Assembly: GCF_027158005.1 (NCBI RefSeq)
Contig: NZ_JAPVLQ010000006.1
Span: 124,001 to 188,000, forward strand
From: Rhodococcus sp. H36-A4
GTDB lineage: Bacteria > Actinomycetota > Actinomycetes > Mycobacteriales > Mycobacteriaceae
DNA: 64,000 bases
Reading direction: 5' to 3'
Below the pieces are notes generated by a model. It saw nothing but the letters and a program-made list of their open reading frames with translations. It had not been told where the DNA came from and did no database searches. Position numbers and translations under genes: made by a program. Shown here one piece after another: positions 33,767-44,295 of the stretch (its first letter is position 1; each line of letters starts with the position of its first letter).

Positions 33767-34699
33767 GTGAACGAACCCGATATCCAGCATGCCACCGACC
33801 AGCCGGACGGGCAGGTCGGTCTAGGTGACGGCATCGAAGTGGCGCTCGTCACCGGGTTGTCCGGCGCAGGGCTTCGGACGGCTGCAAAAGTTCTCGAAGA
33901 TCTCGGTTGGTACGTTGCCGACAATCTTCCACCCGAGCTGATATCACAGATGGTCGATCTCGGTCTCGAGTCGGAACCGCGGATCGATCGTCTTGCGTTG
34001 GTGATGGATGTTCGAAGTCGATTGTTCACGGGTGACCTCGACTGGGTGGTACGAGAACTCGATTCCAAGGGCGTCCGCAATCGTGTGCTGTTCCTCGACG
34101 CCACCGATGCCGCCCTGATTCAACGATTCGAATCGAATCGTCGCAGTCATCCGCTGCAGAACGACGGTCAGGACGGCACGCTCACCGAGGGCATCGCGGC
34201 GGAGCGGATTCGGTTGGCGCAGGTGAAAGCTGCCGCCGACGTCACCATCGATACCACTTCACTGTCCGTGCATCAACTACGGCGGAAGATCGAGACGGCC
34301 TTCAGCGGTGTCGACGCAGATCTGATCGGTGTGACCGTTCAGTCGTTCGGGTTCAAGTACGGACTCCCCATGGACGCTGATGTGGTCTGCGACGTACGGT
34401 TCCTTCCCAATCCACATTGGATTCCAGAATTGCGAGAGCACACCGGTCGTAACCCCGAAGTGAGCGAGTACGTCCTGAGTCAGGACGGTGCGCAGGACTA
34501 TCTGCAGACGTTCCATCACCTGTTGCAGCTGACGGTGAACGGCTATCGGCGAGAGGGTAAGCAGTACATGACGGTGGCGGTGGGTTGCACGGGCGGCAAA
34601 CATCGGAGCGTGGCGATGTCGGAGGCTTTGGCCGTACTTCTTGGCCGGCACGATGATTTGTCAGTGCGGGTTCAGCATCGCGATGCAGGCCGCGAATGA
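33767..34699 (+). CDS. rapZ: RapZ/YvcJ family nucleotide-binding protein
   Basis: The family includes enteric RapZ, an RNase adaptor for amino-sugar control, and Bacillus YvcJ. The 310-residue protein has GWYVADNLPPELI and the C-terminal signature YMTVAVGCTGGKHRSV. The expected Walker A GLSGAGKST is changed: residues 30-38 read GLSGAGLRT, so the P-loop lysine is Leu36. Related mycobacterial proteins also lack that lysine. GTG starts one base after the uvrC stop; it overlaps yvcK. Role in this group is not established. Confidence 0.9.
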   Translation: MNEPDIQHATDQPDGQVGLGDGIEVALVTGLSGAGLRTAAKVLEDLGWYVADNLPPELISQMVDLGLESEPRIDRLALVMDVRSRLFTGDLDWVVRELDSKGVRNRVLFLDATDAALIQRFESNRRSHPLQNDGQDGTLTEGIAAERIRLAQVKAAADVTIDTTSLSVHQLRRKIETAFSGVDADLIGVTVQSFGFKYGLPMDADVVCDVRFLPNPHWIPELREHTGRNPEVSEYVLSQDGAQDYLQTFHHLLQLTVNGYRREGKQYMTVAVGCTGGKHRSVAMSEALAVLLGRHDDLSVRVQHRDAGRE

Positions 34700-35721
34700 C
34701 TGCGAAAGACGGCGGCGCTGTCGGATCTTCGCTGAAGATCGTGGCTCTCGGTGGGGGACATGGCCTGTACGCGACGCTCAGTGCCGCACGCAGACTGGCG
34801 TCGGATGTGACCGCGGTGGTCACCGTGGCAGATGACGGCGGATCTTCCGGTCGACTCCGCGCCGAACTGGGTGTACTGCCGCCGGGTGATCTACGCATGG
34901 CGCTCACTGCTCTGGCTGCCGAGGATCCGCGAACGCAGCGATGGGCGGAAGTCCTCCAGCACCGGTTCGGTGGTTCCGGCGCGCTGGCGGGACACTCGGT
35001 TGGAAACCTGATCCTCGCCGGGCTCACCGAAGTTATCGGTGATCCGGTATCGGCACTGGAAGAGATCGGATCTCTGCTCGGCATCGAGGGACAAGTGGTG
35101 CCGATGGCACTGGTACCTCTCGACATAGAAGCCGACGTGTCTGGCCTCGAGGACGATCCTCGTGTGAGCAGAGTCATTCGTGGTCAGGTCGCTGTCGCCA
35201 CCACTCCCGGCAAAGTGAGAAGGGTGCGACTGACGCCACCCGGTCCGCCGGCGACGCCCGAGGCGGTAGCGGCAATCGAGGCGGCCGACCTTGTCGTACT
35301 CGGGCCGGGTTCGTGGTTCTCGAGCGTCATTCCGCATGTCTTGGTTCCGGATCTACTCACGGCGCTCGAGACGACAGCCGCGCAGAAGGTTCTGGTACTG
35401 AACCTTGCACCGGAGCTCGGCGAGACCACAGGATTCTCTGCGGAGCGTCATCTGCACGTACTCTCCCAACACGCACCTGATTTCTCCGTGGACTACGTCG
35501 TGGTGGATTCCGCCTTCGTCCCGGACGGCGCGGAACGCGACCATGTGGCCCGAGCTGCTGCACGGCTCGGGGCCGACGTCGTCTACGTGGACGTCGCCGA
35601 ATCAGGAACTCACGCGCATCATTTCGGCAAGTTGGCTGCTGCCCTCGGTAACATCGTCTCGTCGCGGGACGAGGCACCGATGGGTTCCGCACGCAGAGAG
35701 GGGAACACTTCGTGGCCATGA
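34696..35721 (+). CDS. yvcK: YvcK/CofD-like gluconeogenesis factor
   Basis: A Rossmann-like protein related to the CofD transferase; YvcK is needed for growth on gluconeogenic carbon and for cell-envelope shape in other bacteria. The 341-residue product shows [39 protein letters not shown] and [19 protein letters not shown]. Start overlaps rapZ by ATGA and the end overlaps whiA by ten bases. The rapZ-yvcK-whiA order is conserved across Gram-positives. Confidence 0.94.
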   Translation: MTAKDGGAVGSSLKIVALGGGHGLYATLSAARRLASDVTAVVTVADDGGSSGRLRAELGVLPPGDLRMALTALAAEDPRTQRWAEVLQHRFGGSGALAGHSVGNLILAGLTEVIGDPVSALEEIGSLLGIEGQVVPMALVPLDIEADVSGLEDDPRVSRVIRGQVAVATTPGKVRRVRLTPPGPPATPEAVAAIEAADLVVLGPGSWFSSVIPHVLVPDLLTALETTAAQKVLVLNLAPELGETTGFSAERHLHVLSQHAPDFSVDYVVVDSAFVPDGAERDHVARAAARLGADVVYVDVAESGTHAHHFGKLAAALGNIVSSRDEAPMGSARREGNTSWP

Positions 35722-36695
35722 CAGCGGAGGTGAAGGACGAGCTGAGCAGGCTCGCGATTACCCAGGTGAGCTGCAGGCGAGCCGAAGTATCGGCTCTGCT
35801 GCGATTCGCCGGTGGGCTTCACATCGTTGCAGGAAGAGTCGTCGTGGAAGCGGAGGTCGATCTCGGATCGATCGCTCGGCGCCTGCGACGCGAAATTTTC
35901 GAACTCTACGGCTATTCGTCCGACGTCCACGTCCTGAGTGCCGGCGGGCTACGTAAGACCTCGCGCTACGTCGTCCGAGTCGCCAAGGACGGAGAGGCGT
36001 TGGCCAGACAAACTGGACTGCTCGACATGCGTGGCCGTCCTGTCCGAGGTCTCCCGGCGCAGGTCGTCGGCGGAACGATCGGCGATGCAGAAGCTGCCTG
36101 GCGGGGTGCATTCCTCGCCCATGGATCACTCACCGAGCCAGGTCGCTCGTCGGCGCTCGAGATCAGCTGCCCAGGACCCGAAGCGGCGTTGGCCTTGGTC
36201 GGCGCTGCGAGGCGCCTCGGTGTCGCAGCAAAAGCACGCGAAGTTCGCGGTACCGACCGAGTCGTCGTTCGTGACGGTGAAGCGATCGGCGCACTCTTGA
36301 CCCGGATGGGCGCTCAGGACACCCGGTTGGTGTGGGAAGAGCGTCGGATGCGCAGGGAAGTGCGTGCCACCGCAAACCGCCTCGCGAACTTCGACGACGC
36401 CAACCTCCGGAGATCAGCTCGAGCTGCCGTCGCGGCTGCGGCGCGGGTGGAGCGAGCCTTGAACATTCTCGGGGACGAGGTACCGGACCATCTGGCAGAC
36501 GCCGGTGCTCTCCGCGTACAGCATCGCCAGGCGTCGCTGGAAGAACTCGGTCAGCTCGCTGATCCACCGATGACGAAGGACGCCGTCGCCGGAAGAATCC
36601 GTCGACTGTTGTCGATGGCGGATCGTAAAGCCAAGGACACCGGCATTCCGGACACCGAGTCGGCCGTCACGGCGGAATTACTCGACGAGGCCTGA
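35712..36695 (+). CDS. whiA: DNA-binding protein WhiA
   Basis: A transcription regulator with a degenerate LAGLIDADG homing-endonuclease fold and a C-terminal helix-turn-helix; in Streptomyces it acts with WhiB in sporulation and cell division. The 327-residue protein is nearly identical in pattern to mycobacterial Whi[55 protein letters not shown], and [18 protein letters not shown] as the helix-turn-helix. GTG at 35712 follows GAGAGG; ATG at 35718 is an alternative that drops two residues. Confidence 0.96.
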   Translation: MAMTAEVKDELSRLAITQVSCRRAEVSALLRFAGGLHIVAGRVVVEAEVDLGSIARRLRREIFELYGYSSDVHVLSAGGLRKTSRYVVRVAKDGEALARQTGLLDMRGRPVRGLPAQVVGGTIGDAEAAWRGAFLAHGSLTEPGRSSALEISCPGPEAALALVGAARRLGVAAKAREVRGTDRVVVRDGEAIGALLTRMGAQDTRLVWEERRMRREVRATANRLANFDDANLRRSARAAVAAAARVERALNILGDEVPDHLADAGALRVQHRQASLEELGQLADPPMTKDAVAGRIRRLLSMADRKAKDTGIPDTESAVTAELLDEA

Positions 36696-36792
36696 ACGGT
36701 CCGGTCCTGGGTGTCGCGCGCGCGAGCGGTGCCCGCACACTAGGGTGGAATCTGCGCGCGCGGAAGTTCGCATGCGCAGACCACGAAGAACC

Positions 36793-36873
36793 GGTTCAAC
36801 AGCACCGGTTCGAAGACATCGTTCGACAACATCGTTCGACAACATCGGTGCAACGACATCGATTCAACAACTT
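36793..36873 (+). repeat. Six degenerate 13-14-bp tandem repeats in the gap leader
   Basis: Units of consensus GTTCGACAACATC begin at 36793, 36807, 36821, 36834, 36847 and 36861. Copies three and four are identical; the others differ at one to four positions. The array ends exactly at the Shine-Dalgarno AGGAG (36874-36878) of gap. Mixed 13/14 lengths exclude a coding repeat. The RNA would be CA-rich and little structured. Confidence 0.8.
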
Positions 36874-36875
36874 AG

Positions 36876-37904
<1,029 letters not shown>

Positions 37905-37909
37905 TCACT

Positions 37910-39121
37910 ATGGCCGTGAAGACACTGCAGGATCTGCTATCGGCCGGCGTGTCCGGCCGCGCAGTGCTCGTGCGCGCCGACTTCAACGTTCCGATCGAGA
38001 ACGGTGTCATCACCGATCCCGGTCGGATCGTTGCGTCGCTGCCCACACTGAAAGCGCTGCTCGACGCCGATGCGAAGCTGATCATCACAGCGCACCTCGG
38101 CCGTCCCGACGGCAAACCGGAGGCGAAGTACTCGCTGGCTCCGGTCGCGGCGAAGCTGGGTGAGCTGCTCGGGCGCCATGTTCAACTCGCAGGCGACGTC
38201 GTCGGTCAGGACGCACAGGCACGCGCCGAGGGTCTGACGGACGGCGATGTACTCCTGCTGGAGAACATCCGCTTCGACCCGCGGGAGACCAGCAAGGACG
38301 ACGCCGAGCGCGCGAGCTTGGCTGCGGAACTCGTTGCATTGACCGATGGCGAGGGCGCTTTCGTATCCGACGGGTTCGGGGTGGTTCATCGCAAGCAAGC
38401 GTCAGTTTTCGACGTTGCCGCACTCCTGCCGTCGTACGCGGGGAATCTCGTGGCCACCGAGGTAGAGGTCTTGAAGACACTCACCGAGACCCCGAAACGA
38501 CCGTACGCAGTGGTCCTGGGTGGTTCGAAGGTGACGGACAAGCTCGCGGTGATCGAGGCCCTTGCACCGAAGGTCGATACCCTCGTGATCGGCGGCGGCA
38601 TGTGCTTCACATTCCTCGCTGCGCAGGGTGTTTCGGTGGGTACCTCGCTTCTGCAGGAGGACATGATCGACACCTGCAAAGATCTGCTCGAGCGATTCGG
38701 AGACGTCATTCATCTCCCCAAGGATGTCGTCGTTGCCGATTCGTTCTCTGCTTCTGCCGAATCGAAGATTGTTCAGTCCTACGAGATTCCGGACGGCTGG
38801 ATGGGGCTCGATATCGGACCGGAGTCCGTGGAGCGCTTCGGAGCGGTCCTACGCGCGGCCAAGACAGTGTTCTGGAACGGACCGATGGGCGTGTTCGAGT
38901 TCGAGAAGTTTGCGGCCGGGACCAAGGGCTTGGCCGAAGCGATCGGATCGGCTACGGCCCACGGTGCGTTCAGTGTCGTGGGTGGTGGTGATTCCGCTGC
39001 AGCCGTACGTGCCCTCGGGTTGCCGGACGACGGCTTCTCGCACATCTCGACCGGGGGTGGCGCGTCCCTCGAGTACCTCGAGGGCAAGCACCTTCCCGGA
39101 CTCGCAGCCTTGGAGGTCTGA
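37910..39121 (+). CDS. pgk: Phosphoglycerate kinase
   Basis: Transfers phosphate from 1,3-bisphosphoglycerate to ADP. The 403-residue protein has the substrate-binding [38 protein letters not shown], and the nucleotide domain [28 protein letters not shown] and [18 protein letters not shown] at 37910 lies five bases after the gap stop with no strong ribosome site of its own; coupling to gap is likely. The in-frame frame upstream lies inside gap. Confidence 0.97.
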   Translation: MAVKTLQDLLSAGVSGRAVLVRADFNVPIENGVITDPGRIVASLPTLKALLDADAKLIITAHLGRPDGKPEAKYSLAPVAAKLGELLGRHVQLAGDVVGQDAQARAEGLTDGDVLLLENIRFDPRETSKDDAERASLAAELVALTDGEGAFVSDGFGVVHRKQASVFDVAALLPSYAGNLVATEVEVLKTLTETPKRPYAVVLGGSKVTDKLAVIEALAPKVDTLVIGGGMCFTFLAAQGVSVGTSLLQEDMIDTCKDLLERFGDVIHLPKDVVVADSFSASAESKIVQSYEIPDGWMGLDIGPESVERFGAVLRAAKTVFWNGPMGVFEFEKFAAGTKGLAEAIGSATAHGAFSVVGGGDSAAAVRALGLPDDGFSHISTGGGASLEYLEGKHLPGLAALEV

Positions 39122-39124
39122 CTC

Positions 39125-39910
39125 GTGTCACGCAAGCCGCTCATTGCAGGCAACTGGAAAATGAATCTGAACCACCTCGAAGCGATTTCGCTGGTGCAGA
39201 AGATCGCGTTCTCGCTCCCGGCAAAGTACTTCGACAAGGTCGACGTGACGGTTATCCCGCCGTTCACCGACATCCGCAGCGTGCAAACCCTCATCGAGGG
39301 TGACAAGCTTCTGCTCACCTTCGGAGCGCAGGACGTGTCGGCGCACGATTCGGGTGCGTTTACAGGCGAAATCAGCGGCTCGATGCTGGCGAAGCTGGGT
39401 GTCACATTCGTGGTCGTCGGCCATTCCGAGCGTCGCACGCTACACAGCGAGGACGACGCGACGGTGTCGGCCAAGACCAAGGCGGCTCTGAAGAACGGGC
39501 TCACCCCGATCGTCTGCATCGGTGAGGGCTTGAACATCAGGGAGGCCGGTGAGCACGTGTCGTACAACATCAAGCAGCTGCGCGGCTCGCTGAGTGGACT
39601 GTCGGCCGAGGACATCTCGAAGGTTGTCATCGCCTACGAGCCGGTCTGGGCCATCGGTACAGGTCGAGTGGCCAGCGCGTCCGATGCTCAAGAAGTGTGC
39701 GGCGCGATCCGTGAGGAACTGAAGACCCTGGCTTCCGACGAAGTTGCCGCAGTGGTTCGAGTTCTCTACGGAGGTTCGGTCAACGCCAAGAACGTCGGCG
39801 AGATCGTCGGACAGGTCGATGTCGACGGGGCGCTCGTCGGAGGCGCATCCCTCAAGGCGGACGAATTTGCCACACTGTCGGCTATCGCCGCCGGTGGGCC
39901 TCTTCCCTGA
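39125..39910 (+). CDS. tpiA: Triosephosphate isomerase
   Basis: Interconverts dihydroxyacetone phosphate and glyceraldehyde 3-phosphate. The 261-residue barrel has K12 (AGNWKMN), catalytic H100 (VVGHSERR) and E172 ([11 protein letters not shown]), with the phosphate loop YGGSV near the end. GTG three bases after the pgk stop. Third gene of the operon; a strong inverted repeat 90 bases downstream closes it. Confidence 0.97.
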   Translation: MSRKPLIAGNWKMNLNHLEAISLVQKIAFSLPAKYFDKVDVTVIPPFTDIRSVQTLIEGDKLLLTFGAQDVSAHDSGAFTGEISGSMLAKLGVTFVVVGHSERRTLHSEDDATVSAKTKAALKNGLTPIVCIGEGLNIREAGEHVSYNIKQLRGSLSGLSAEDISKVVIAYEPVWAIGTGRVASASDAQEVCGAIREELKTLASDEVAAVVRVLYGGSVNAKNVGEIVGQVDVDGALVGGASLKADEFATLSAIAAGGPLP

Positions 39911-40000
39911 TCCGGAGTTTTTCGTTTCGATTCTCGGTTTTCAGGCACGAGAGTACGAAGGGTCGTCGGGCAGTTGACGCGATCGTGTCAGATTCGAACG

Positions 40001-40037
40001 GTTCGGACACCGTGCTCCTCGGGCACGGTGTCCGAAC
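40001..40037 (+). terminator. Perfect 15-bp hairpin after tpiA
   Basis: GTTCGGACACCGTGC (40001-40015) pairs exactly with GCACGGTGTCCGAAC (40023-40037) across a seven-base loop. It lies 90 bases after the tpiA stop and before the secG start. No T-run follows, which is common for actinobacterial terminators. Confidence 0.8.
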
Positions 40038-40091
40038 CTGTTCGTAGGGCAGGTAAGCTGCCAAAGGCATCCAATCGATTTTGAGGTGGAC

Positions 40092-40325
40092 ATGGATCTG
40101 TTTCTCGATATCCTGCTGGTTATCACCAGTCTGGCGCTGATTTTGTTGATCCTGCTGCATCGCGGTAAGGGCGGCGGTCTGTCCAGTCTGTTCGGTGGTG
40201 GCGTCCAGTCGAGCTTGTCCAGCTCGACTGTGGTCGAGAAGAACCTCGATCGTTTGACGATTTTCACCGGAGTGGTGTGGCTTATCGCAATTCTCGGAAT
40301 CGGTCTGGAAATCAAGTACTCCTGA
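40092..40325 (+). CDS. secG: Preprotein translocase subunit SecG
   Basis: Small membrane partner of SecYE in protein export. The 77-residue protein has two transmembrane helices (about 3-20 and 54-72) separated by the conserved cytoplasmic loop [20 protein letters not shown] and [13 protein letters not shown] at 40092 gives the usual MDLFLDI start and has GAGGTG just upstream; an in-frame GTG at 40086 overlaps that ribosome site. Located between tpiA and ppc as in mycobacteria. Confidence 0.94.
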   Translation: MDLFLDILLVITSLALILLILLHRGKGGGLSSLFGGGVQSSLSSSTVVEKNLDRLTIFTGVVWLIAILGIGLEIKYS

Positions 40326-40395
40326 TATTCGGCTGACCGCAGTATCGATCCGGTCTTGGGCTGCGCACGCGGCTCGACTCGGCGATACTGGGGGG

Positions 40396-43218
40396 ATGAG
40401 CGAATCCTCTTACGAGTCGGTCGGGTCACCTGCATTCGTCGTACCCACCACTCAGGGCCGTGAGTTGACCGAGCCCCTCCGCGAGGACATCCGGTATCTC
40501 GGTGGAATCCTCGGCGACATCATTCGTGAACACGAAGGTCCTGACGTGTTCGATCTCGTCGAACGCGCGCGATTAGAATCTTTCGCTGTTCGCCGATCCG
40601 AGGTCGAGCGCGAAGATTCTGCCGGCTTTTATGCCGATGCCGATGTGGCCCAAGCGATTCCATTGATTCGAGCGTTCAGCCACTTCTCGCTCCTTGCGAA
40701 TCTTGCGGAGGACCTACACCGCGAGCGACGGCGCGCCATCCACGTCGACAGAAACGATCCGCCGCAGGCCAGTAGTCTCGATGCAACGTGGCTCGCGCTC
40801 GATGCAGCGGGCCTCACCAGATCGCAGGTGACTGCAGCGCTGGCGGACGCGCTGGTTTCGCCGGTGATCACGGCGCATCCCACCGAGACCCGTCGGCGCA
40901 CCGTATTCGACGTCCAGGCGAAAATCACCGACCTGATGCGCCGGCGCCAGGTCGTCTCGACGGCCAAGGCCTCTAGTTCCGCGCAGGAATTGACGTCCAT
41001 CGACACCCAGATCCGGCGTCAAGTACTGACTTTGTGGGAAACAGCCCTGATTCGTTTGTCGCGCTTGCGTATTCAAGATGAGATCGAGGTCGGTCTTCGC
41101 TATTTCGAATCTTCGTTGTTCGATGTCATTCCGGAGCTGAACGCCGATGTGAGGGCCGCACTGCGGCTCCGGTGGCCGGACAGCAATCTGCTTGCACGAC
41201 CCATTCTGCGTCCCGGTTCCTGGATCGGTGGAGATCGCGACGGAAATCCTAACGTGACCGCCGAGGTGGTGCATTCCGCCACACACCAAGCCGGGTACGT
41301 CGCCTTTGCTTACTACTTGGACGAATTGGTCTCGCTCGAGAAAGAACTGTCGATGTCTGCCAGGCTGGTGGCCGTCAGCGAGGACCTGCTCACCCTCGCT
41401 TCCGCCTCGGACGAGCCGGATGATCGTCGGTCCGATGAGCCGTATCGTGTTGCGATAGCCGGTATTCGAGCACGACTGTCGGCCACTGCCGCTGCGGTAC
41501 TCGACTCGGTACCGGTGTCGGCGCTCGACCGCGGGTCGGCACCGTACTCTCGGCCACAGGAGGTTCTCGACGATTTGGACACGGTCGATCGAGCCTTGCG
41601 TGCAGACGGTGACGCACTGATTGCCGATGATCGACTTCGAAAGTTGCGGCAGTCTGTCGAGACTTTCGGCTTTCACCTGCAAGCGTTGGACATGCGACAG
41701 AATTCCGAGACACACGAAGTTGTGGTCGCCGAGCTTCTCGCGTGGGCCGGCGTCCATCAGGACTACCTGTCACTCGACGAGGCGGACCGGGTGACAGTAC
41801 TCTCTCGTGAGCTGACGACCCGGCGCCCATTGATCGGTCCGACCGCCGAGCTCAGCGAGCTCGCGACGAAGGAACTGGGCATCGTTCGAGCTGCCAAGGA
41901 AGCCATCGATCATCTGGGTCCCGAGACGATCCAGAATTACATCATCAGCATGTGCGAGTCCGTCAGCGACATGCTGGAGGCAGCCTTGTTGCTCAAGGAA
42001 GCGGGGATTTTCGACCCCGGAGTCGACGGGTCGGCACCGACGTCGTCCGTGGGCGTCGTACCGCTCTTCGAGACTATCGAGGATCTGCAACAGGGCGCGG
42101 CAACGCTGATCGCCACTCTCGAAGTGCCGGTGTATCGAGCGCTGATCGCTGGTCGCGGCATGAACCAAGAAGTCATGTTGGGGTACTCGGACTCCAACAA
42201 AGACGGCGGATACCTGGCGGCCAACTGGGCGCTGTATCGAGCTGAACTCGACCTGCTCGAAGCTTCGCGCAAGACCGGGATCAGGTTGCGGCTCTTCCAC
42301 GGTCGAGGAGGCACTATCGGCCGCGGTGGTGGCCCGAGCTACGACGCGATACTGGCGCAGCCGCCCGGGGTCGTGCAGGGTTCACTTCGGTTGACCGAGC
42401 AGGGCGAGATCATCGCCGCCAAGTATGCCGAGCCTTCCAGGGCTCGTCGGAATCTGGAGTCGCTCGTCGCTGGAACGCTCGAGTCGACGTTGTTGGATGT
42501 CGAAGGCCTAGGCGACGATGCGGAGCCTGCCTACGCGGTCCTCGACGATCTAGCCGAGCGAGCGCGTGCGGCATACGGCCGACTGGTCCATGAAGAGCCT
42601 GGATTTGTCGAGTACTTCCGGATGGCGACGCCAGTAGCGGAGGTCGGTGAGTTGAACATCGGAAGCCGTCCCGCCTCCCGTAAGCCGACCAATTCGGTGA
42701 GCGACCTTCGCGCGATCCCGTGGGTCATGTCGTGGAGTCAGTGTCGAGTCATGCTTCCGGGCTGGTATGGAACAGGAACTGCGATAGAAGAGTGGGTCGG
42801 CGGGGACGAGGACAAATTCGACTCTCTCACCGATCTCTATCGGACATGGCCGTTTTTCCAAACCGTGTTGTCCAACCTTGCCCAGGTGATGGCCAAGTCC
42901 GACTTGGGTATTGCCGCGCGCTATGCAGAGCTCGTCCCCGACCGGGAGCTACGCGGACGGATTTTCGGAATGATCGAGACCGAGCACGCGAAGACGGTGC
43001 GCATGTATCTACGGATCACCGGTCACACTCGACTGCTCGAGGACAACCCGGCATTGGAGCGGTCGGTTCACAACAGGTTCCCGTATCTCGAACCGTTGAA
43101 CCAGATGCAGGTGGAAATGTTGCGCCGGTTCCGCGCAGGCGATACAGATGAACGCGTCAAACGCGGAATTCTGTTGACGATGAACGGTCTCGCGACCGCA
43201 CTTCGCAACAGCGGCTGA
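40396..43218 (+). CDS. ppc: Phosphoenolpyruvate carboxylase
   Basis: Carboxylates PEP to oxaloacetate, refilling the TCA cycle. The 940-residue protein carries the catalytic histidine H161 in [12 protein letters not shown], the PEP-site [12 protein letters not shown], and the essential [14 protein letters not shown] loop, and ends [12 protein letters not shown], the family's invariant C-terminus. ATG at 40396 directly follows a run of G, so the Shine-Dalgarno is atypically close, or the transcript is short-leadered. A hairpin follows the stop. Confidence 0.97.
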   Translation: MSESSYESVGSPAFVVPTTQGRELTEPLREDIRYLGGILGDIIREHEGPDVFDLVERARLESFAVRRSEVEREDSAGFYADADVAQAIPLIRAFSHFSLLANLAEDLHRERRRAIHVDRNDPPQASSLDATWLALDAAGLTRSQVTAALADALVSPVITAHPTETRRRTVFDVQAKITDLMRRRQVVSTAKASSSAQELTSIDTQIRRQVLTLWETALIRLSRLRIQDEIEVGLRYFESSLFDVIPELNADVRAALRLRWPDSNLLARPILRPGSWIGGDRDGNPNVTAEVVHSATHQAGYVAFAYYLDELVSLEKELSMSARLVAVSEDLLTLASASDEPDDRRSDEPYRVAIAGIRARLSATAAAVLDSVPVSALDRGSAPYSRPQEVLDDLDTVDRALRADGDALIADDRLRKLRQSVETFGFHLQALDMRQNSETHEVVVAELLAWAGVHQDYLSLDEADRVTVLSRELTTRRPLIGPTAELSELATKELGIVRAAKEAIDHLGPETIQNYIISMCESVSDMLEAALLLKEAGIFDPGVDGSAPTSSVGVVPLFETIEDLQQGAATLIATLEVPVYRALIAGRGMNQEVMLGYSDSNKDGGYLAANWALYRAELDLLEASRKTGIRLRLFHGRGGTIGRGGGPSYDAILAQPPGVVQGSLRLTEQGEIIAAKYAEPSRARRNLESLVAGTLESTLLDVEGLGDDAEPAYAVLDDLAERARAAYGRLVHEEPGFVEYFRMATPVAEVGELNIGSRPASRKPTNSVSDLRAIPWVMSWSQCRVMLPGWYGTGTAIEEWVGGDEDKFDSLTDLYRTWPFFQTVLSNLAQVMAKSDLGIAARYAELVPDRELRGRIFGMIETEHAKTVRMYLRITGHTRLLEDNPALERSVHNRFPYLEPLNQMQVEMLRRFRAGDTDERVKRGILLTMNGLATALRNSG

Positions 43219-43224
43219 GTTTGC

Positions 43225-43255
43225 GTTCGCCCGGGCTCGATCGGTCCCGGGCAAC
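43225..43255 (+). terminator. Hairpin terminator after ppc
   Basis: GTT-c-GCCCGGG (43225-43235) pairs with CCCGGGC-AAC (43246-43255), with one bulged C and a ten-base loop. It begins seven bases after the ppc stop and has no following T-run. Confidence 0.65.
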
Positions 43256-43360
43256 GAGCGGCTCGGCACGATCGAACGAATTGGGACGTCGGTGGAACCG
43301 GTCCCGTTGTCGGCGCGTCATAGGAGGTAGGGGACGGGACCGCGGACCAAGGAGGCAGAC

Positions 43361-43519
43361 ATGTCGCAATGCAGAGAAAGCATCGAATCATGGCGCGACG
43401 GAAGGGCTTACCGCTCGGTCGGGCACGGGGCGCGTCGAGTTCAGCTGCCGGTCAGGCAGACCCCGGTCGACGCCGAGCAGGCTCTCGAATCGGACACACA
43501 CGGCGCCGATCCTGTCTGA
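43361..43519 (+). CDS. Small ORF, 52 residues, unknown
   Basis: Not recognised. ATG at 43361 has GGAGG (43351-43355) five bases upstream and a second AGGAGG at 43322-43327. The predicted peptide begins MSQCRESIESWRDGRAYRS and ends ESDTHGADPV; it has one cysteine, an Arg-rich first half, an acidic end and no membrane segment. It lies between ppc and the convergent pentose phosphate operon. Its TGA is in the loop of the downstream hairpin. The ribosome site is the main support; codon use is not strongly diagnostic at this length, and it may be non-coding. Confidence 0.35.
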   Translation: MSQCRESIESWRDGRAYRSVGHGARRVQLPVRQTPVDAEQALESDTHGADPV

Positions 43520-43538
43520 TTCGACAAGAATCGGCGCC
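43502..43538. terminator. Hairpin between the small ORF and pgl
   Basis: GGCGCCGAT (43502-43510) pairs exactly with ATCGGCGCC (43530-43538), and inside it TGTC (43513-43516) pairs with GACA (43523-43526). It lies eleven bases beyond the pgl stop on the minus strand and spans the stop of the small plus-strand ORF, so it probably ends the tkt-pgl operon and could serve both directions. Confidence 0.7.
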
Positions 43539-43548
43539 TACTGTGTCC

Positions 43549-44295
43549 TCAGTCGGTGGCAAGTCCCGACGCTGCATCCGCGTCGAGGAACCATACGGTC
43601 GAGGTAGAACCCAGCGCACCGGCAGACGGAATGTCGACTGGGTCGGCGCCACCTACGGCAGCGGATACCGCTTCGGCCTTCGCGAGACCGGACACCAGCA
43701 ACCACACATGCTTGGCGCGTTGAATTGCCGGTAGCGTCAACGTGATTCGAACCGCTGGTGGCTTGGGGGAGTCCTCGACTGCAACGACGTAGTGAGTCTT
43801 CTCGCGCACTGCATCGGTATGCGGGAAGAGCGAATTGACGTGGCCCTCACCGCCCATACCGAGCAGATGGATGTCGAACGCCGGAGTGTGGTCACCCTCC
43901 GAATGCGACCCCAGAATTTGCGCATAGGTCACGGCGGCGAGTCGCGCATCGCTCCCGTGCGGTCCGTCGGACGCGGCCATCGGGAACACACGGTCCGGGT
44001 GAACCGGGACGTGGTCGAGTAGAGCGTCCCTGGCTTGTACTTCGTTCCGTTCCGGATCGCCCGACGGAAGGAAGCGTTCGTCACCGAAGTAGACGTCCAC
44101 TTGTGACCAGTCGATTGCGCCGGAGTCCTCTCGCAGGGCTTCGAGCAACGCGATTCCGGTGCCGCCCCCCGTGAGTACGACCGAGGCAGAACCGCGATCG
44201 GCCTGGGCGGCGACAATCACTTCGACGAACCGGGATCGCGCAGCGTCGACCAGTGCTTGCGCGTCCAGGAACCGCAGAACAGACGTCTCACTCAT
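43549..44295 (-). CDS. pgl: 6-phosphogluconolactonase
   Basis: Hydrolyses 6-phosphogluconolactone, the second oxidative pentose phosphate step. The 248-residue protein (also called DevB) shows VVLTGGGTGIALLEAL, VDVYFGDERFLPSGDPERN, and LLGMGGEGHVNSLFPHTDAV, the family signature. It starts inside the end of opcA (eight-base overlap) and is the last gene of the tkt-tal-zwf-opcA-pgl operon. Confidence 0.95.
   Translation of the reverse strand: MSETSVLRFLDAQALVDAARSRFVEVIVAAQADRGSASVVLTGGGTGIALLEALREDSGAIDWSQVDVYFGDERFLPSGDPERNEVQARDALLDHVPVHPDRVFPMAASDGPHGSDARLAAVTYAQILGSHSEGDHTPAFDIHLLGMGGEGHVNSLFPHTDAVREKTHYVVAVEDSPKPPAVRITLTLPAIQRAKHVWLLVSGLAKAEAVSAAVGGADPVDIPSAGALGSTSTVWFLDADAASGLATD

Larger units (their letters stand above)
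43219..43548. other. 330-base gap between convergent ppc and pgl
   Basis: It holds the ppc hairpin, one small plus-strand ORF with a good ribosome site, and a second hairpin next to the pgl stop. Between them 43256-43350 shows no gene. GGAAC at 43292-43296 with GTCAT 18 bases further is a near match to ECF-type promoters, but the -10 lacks the usual GTT. Confidence 0.5.
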
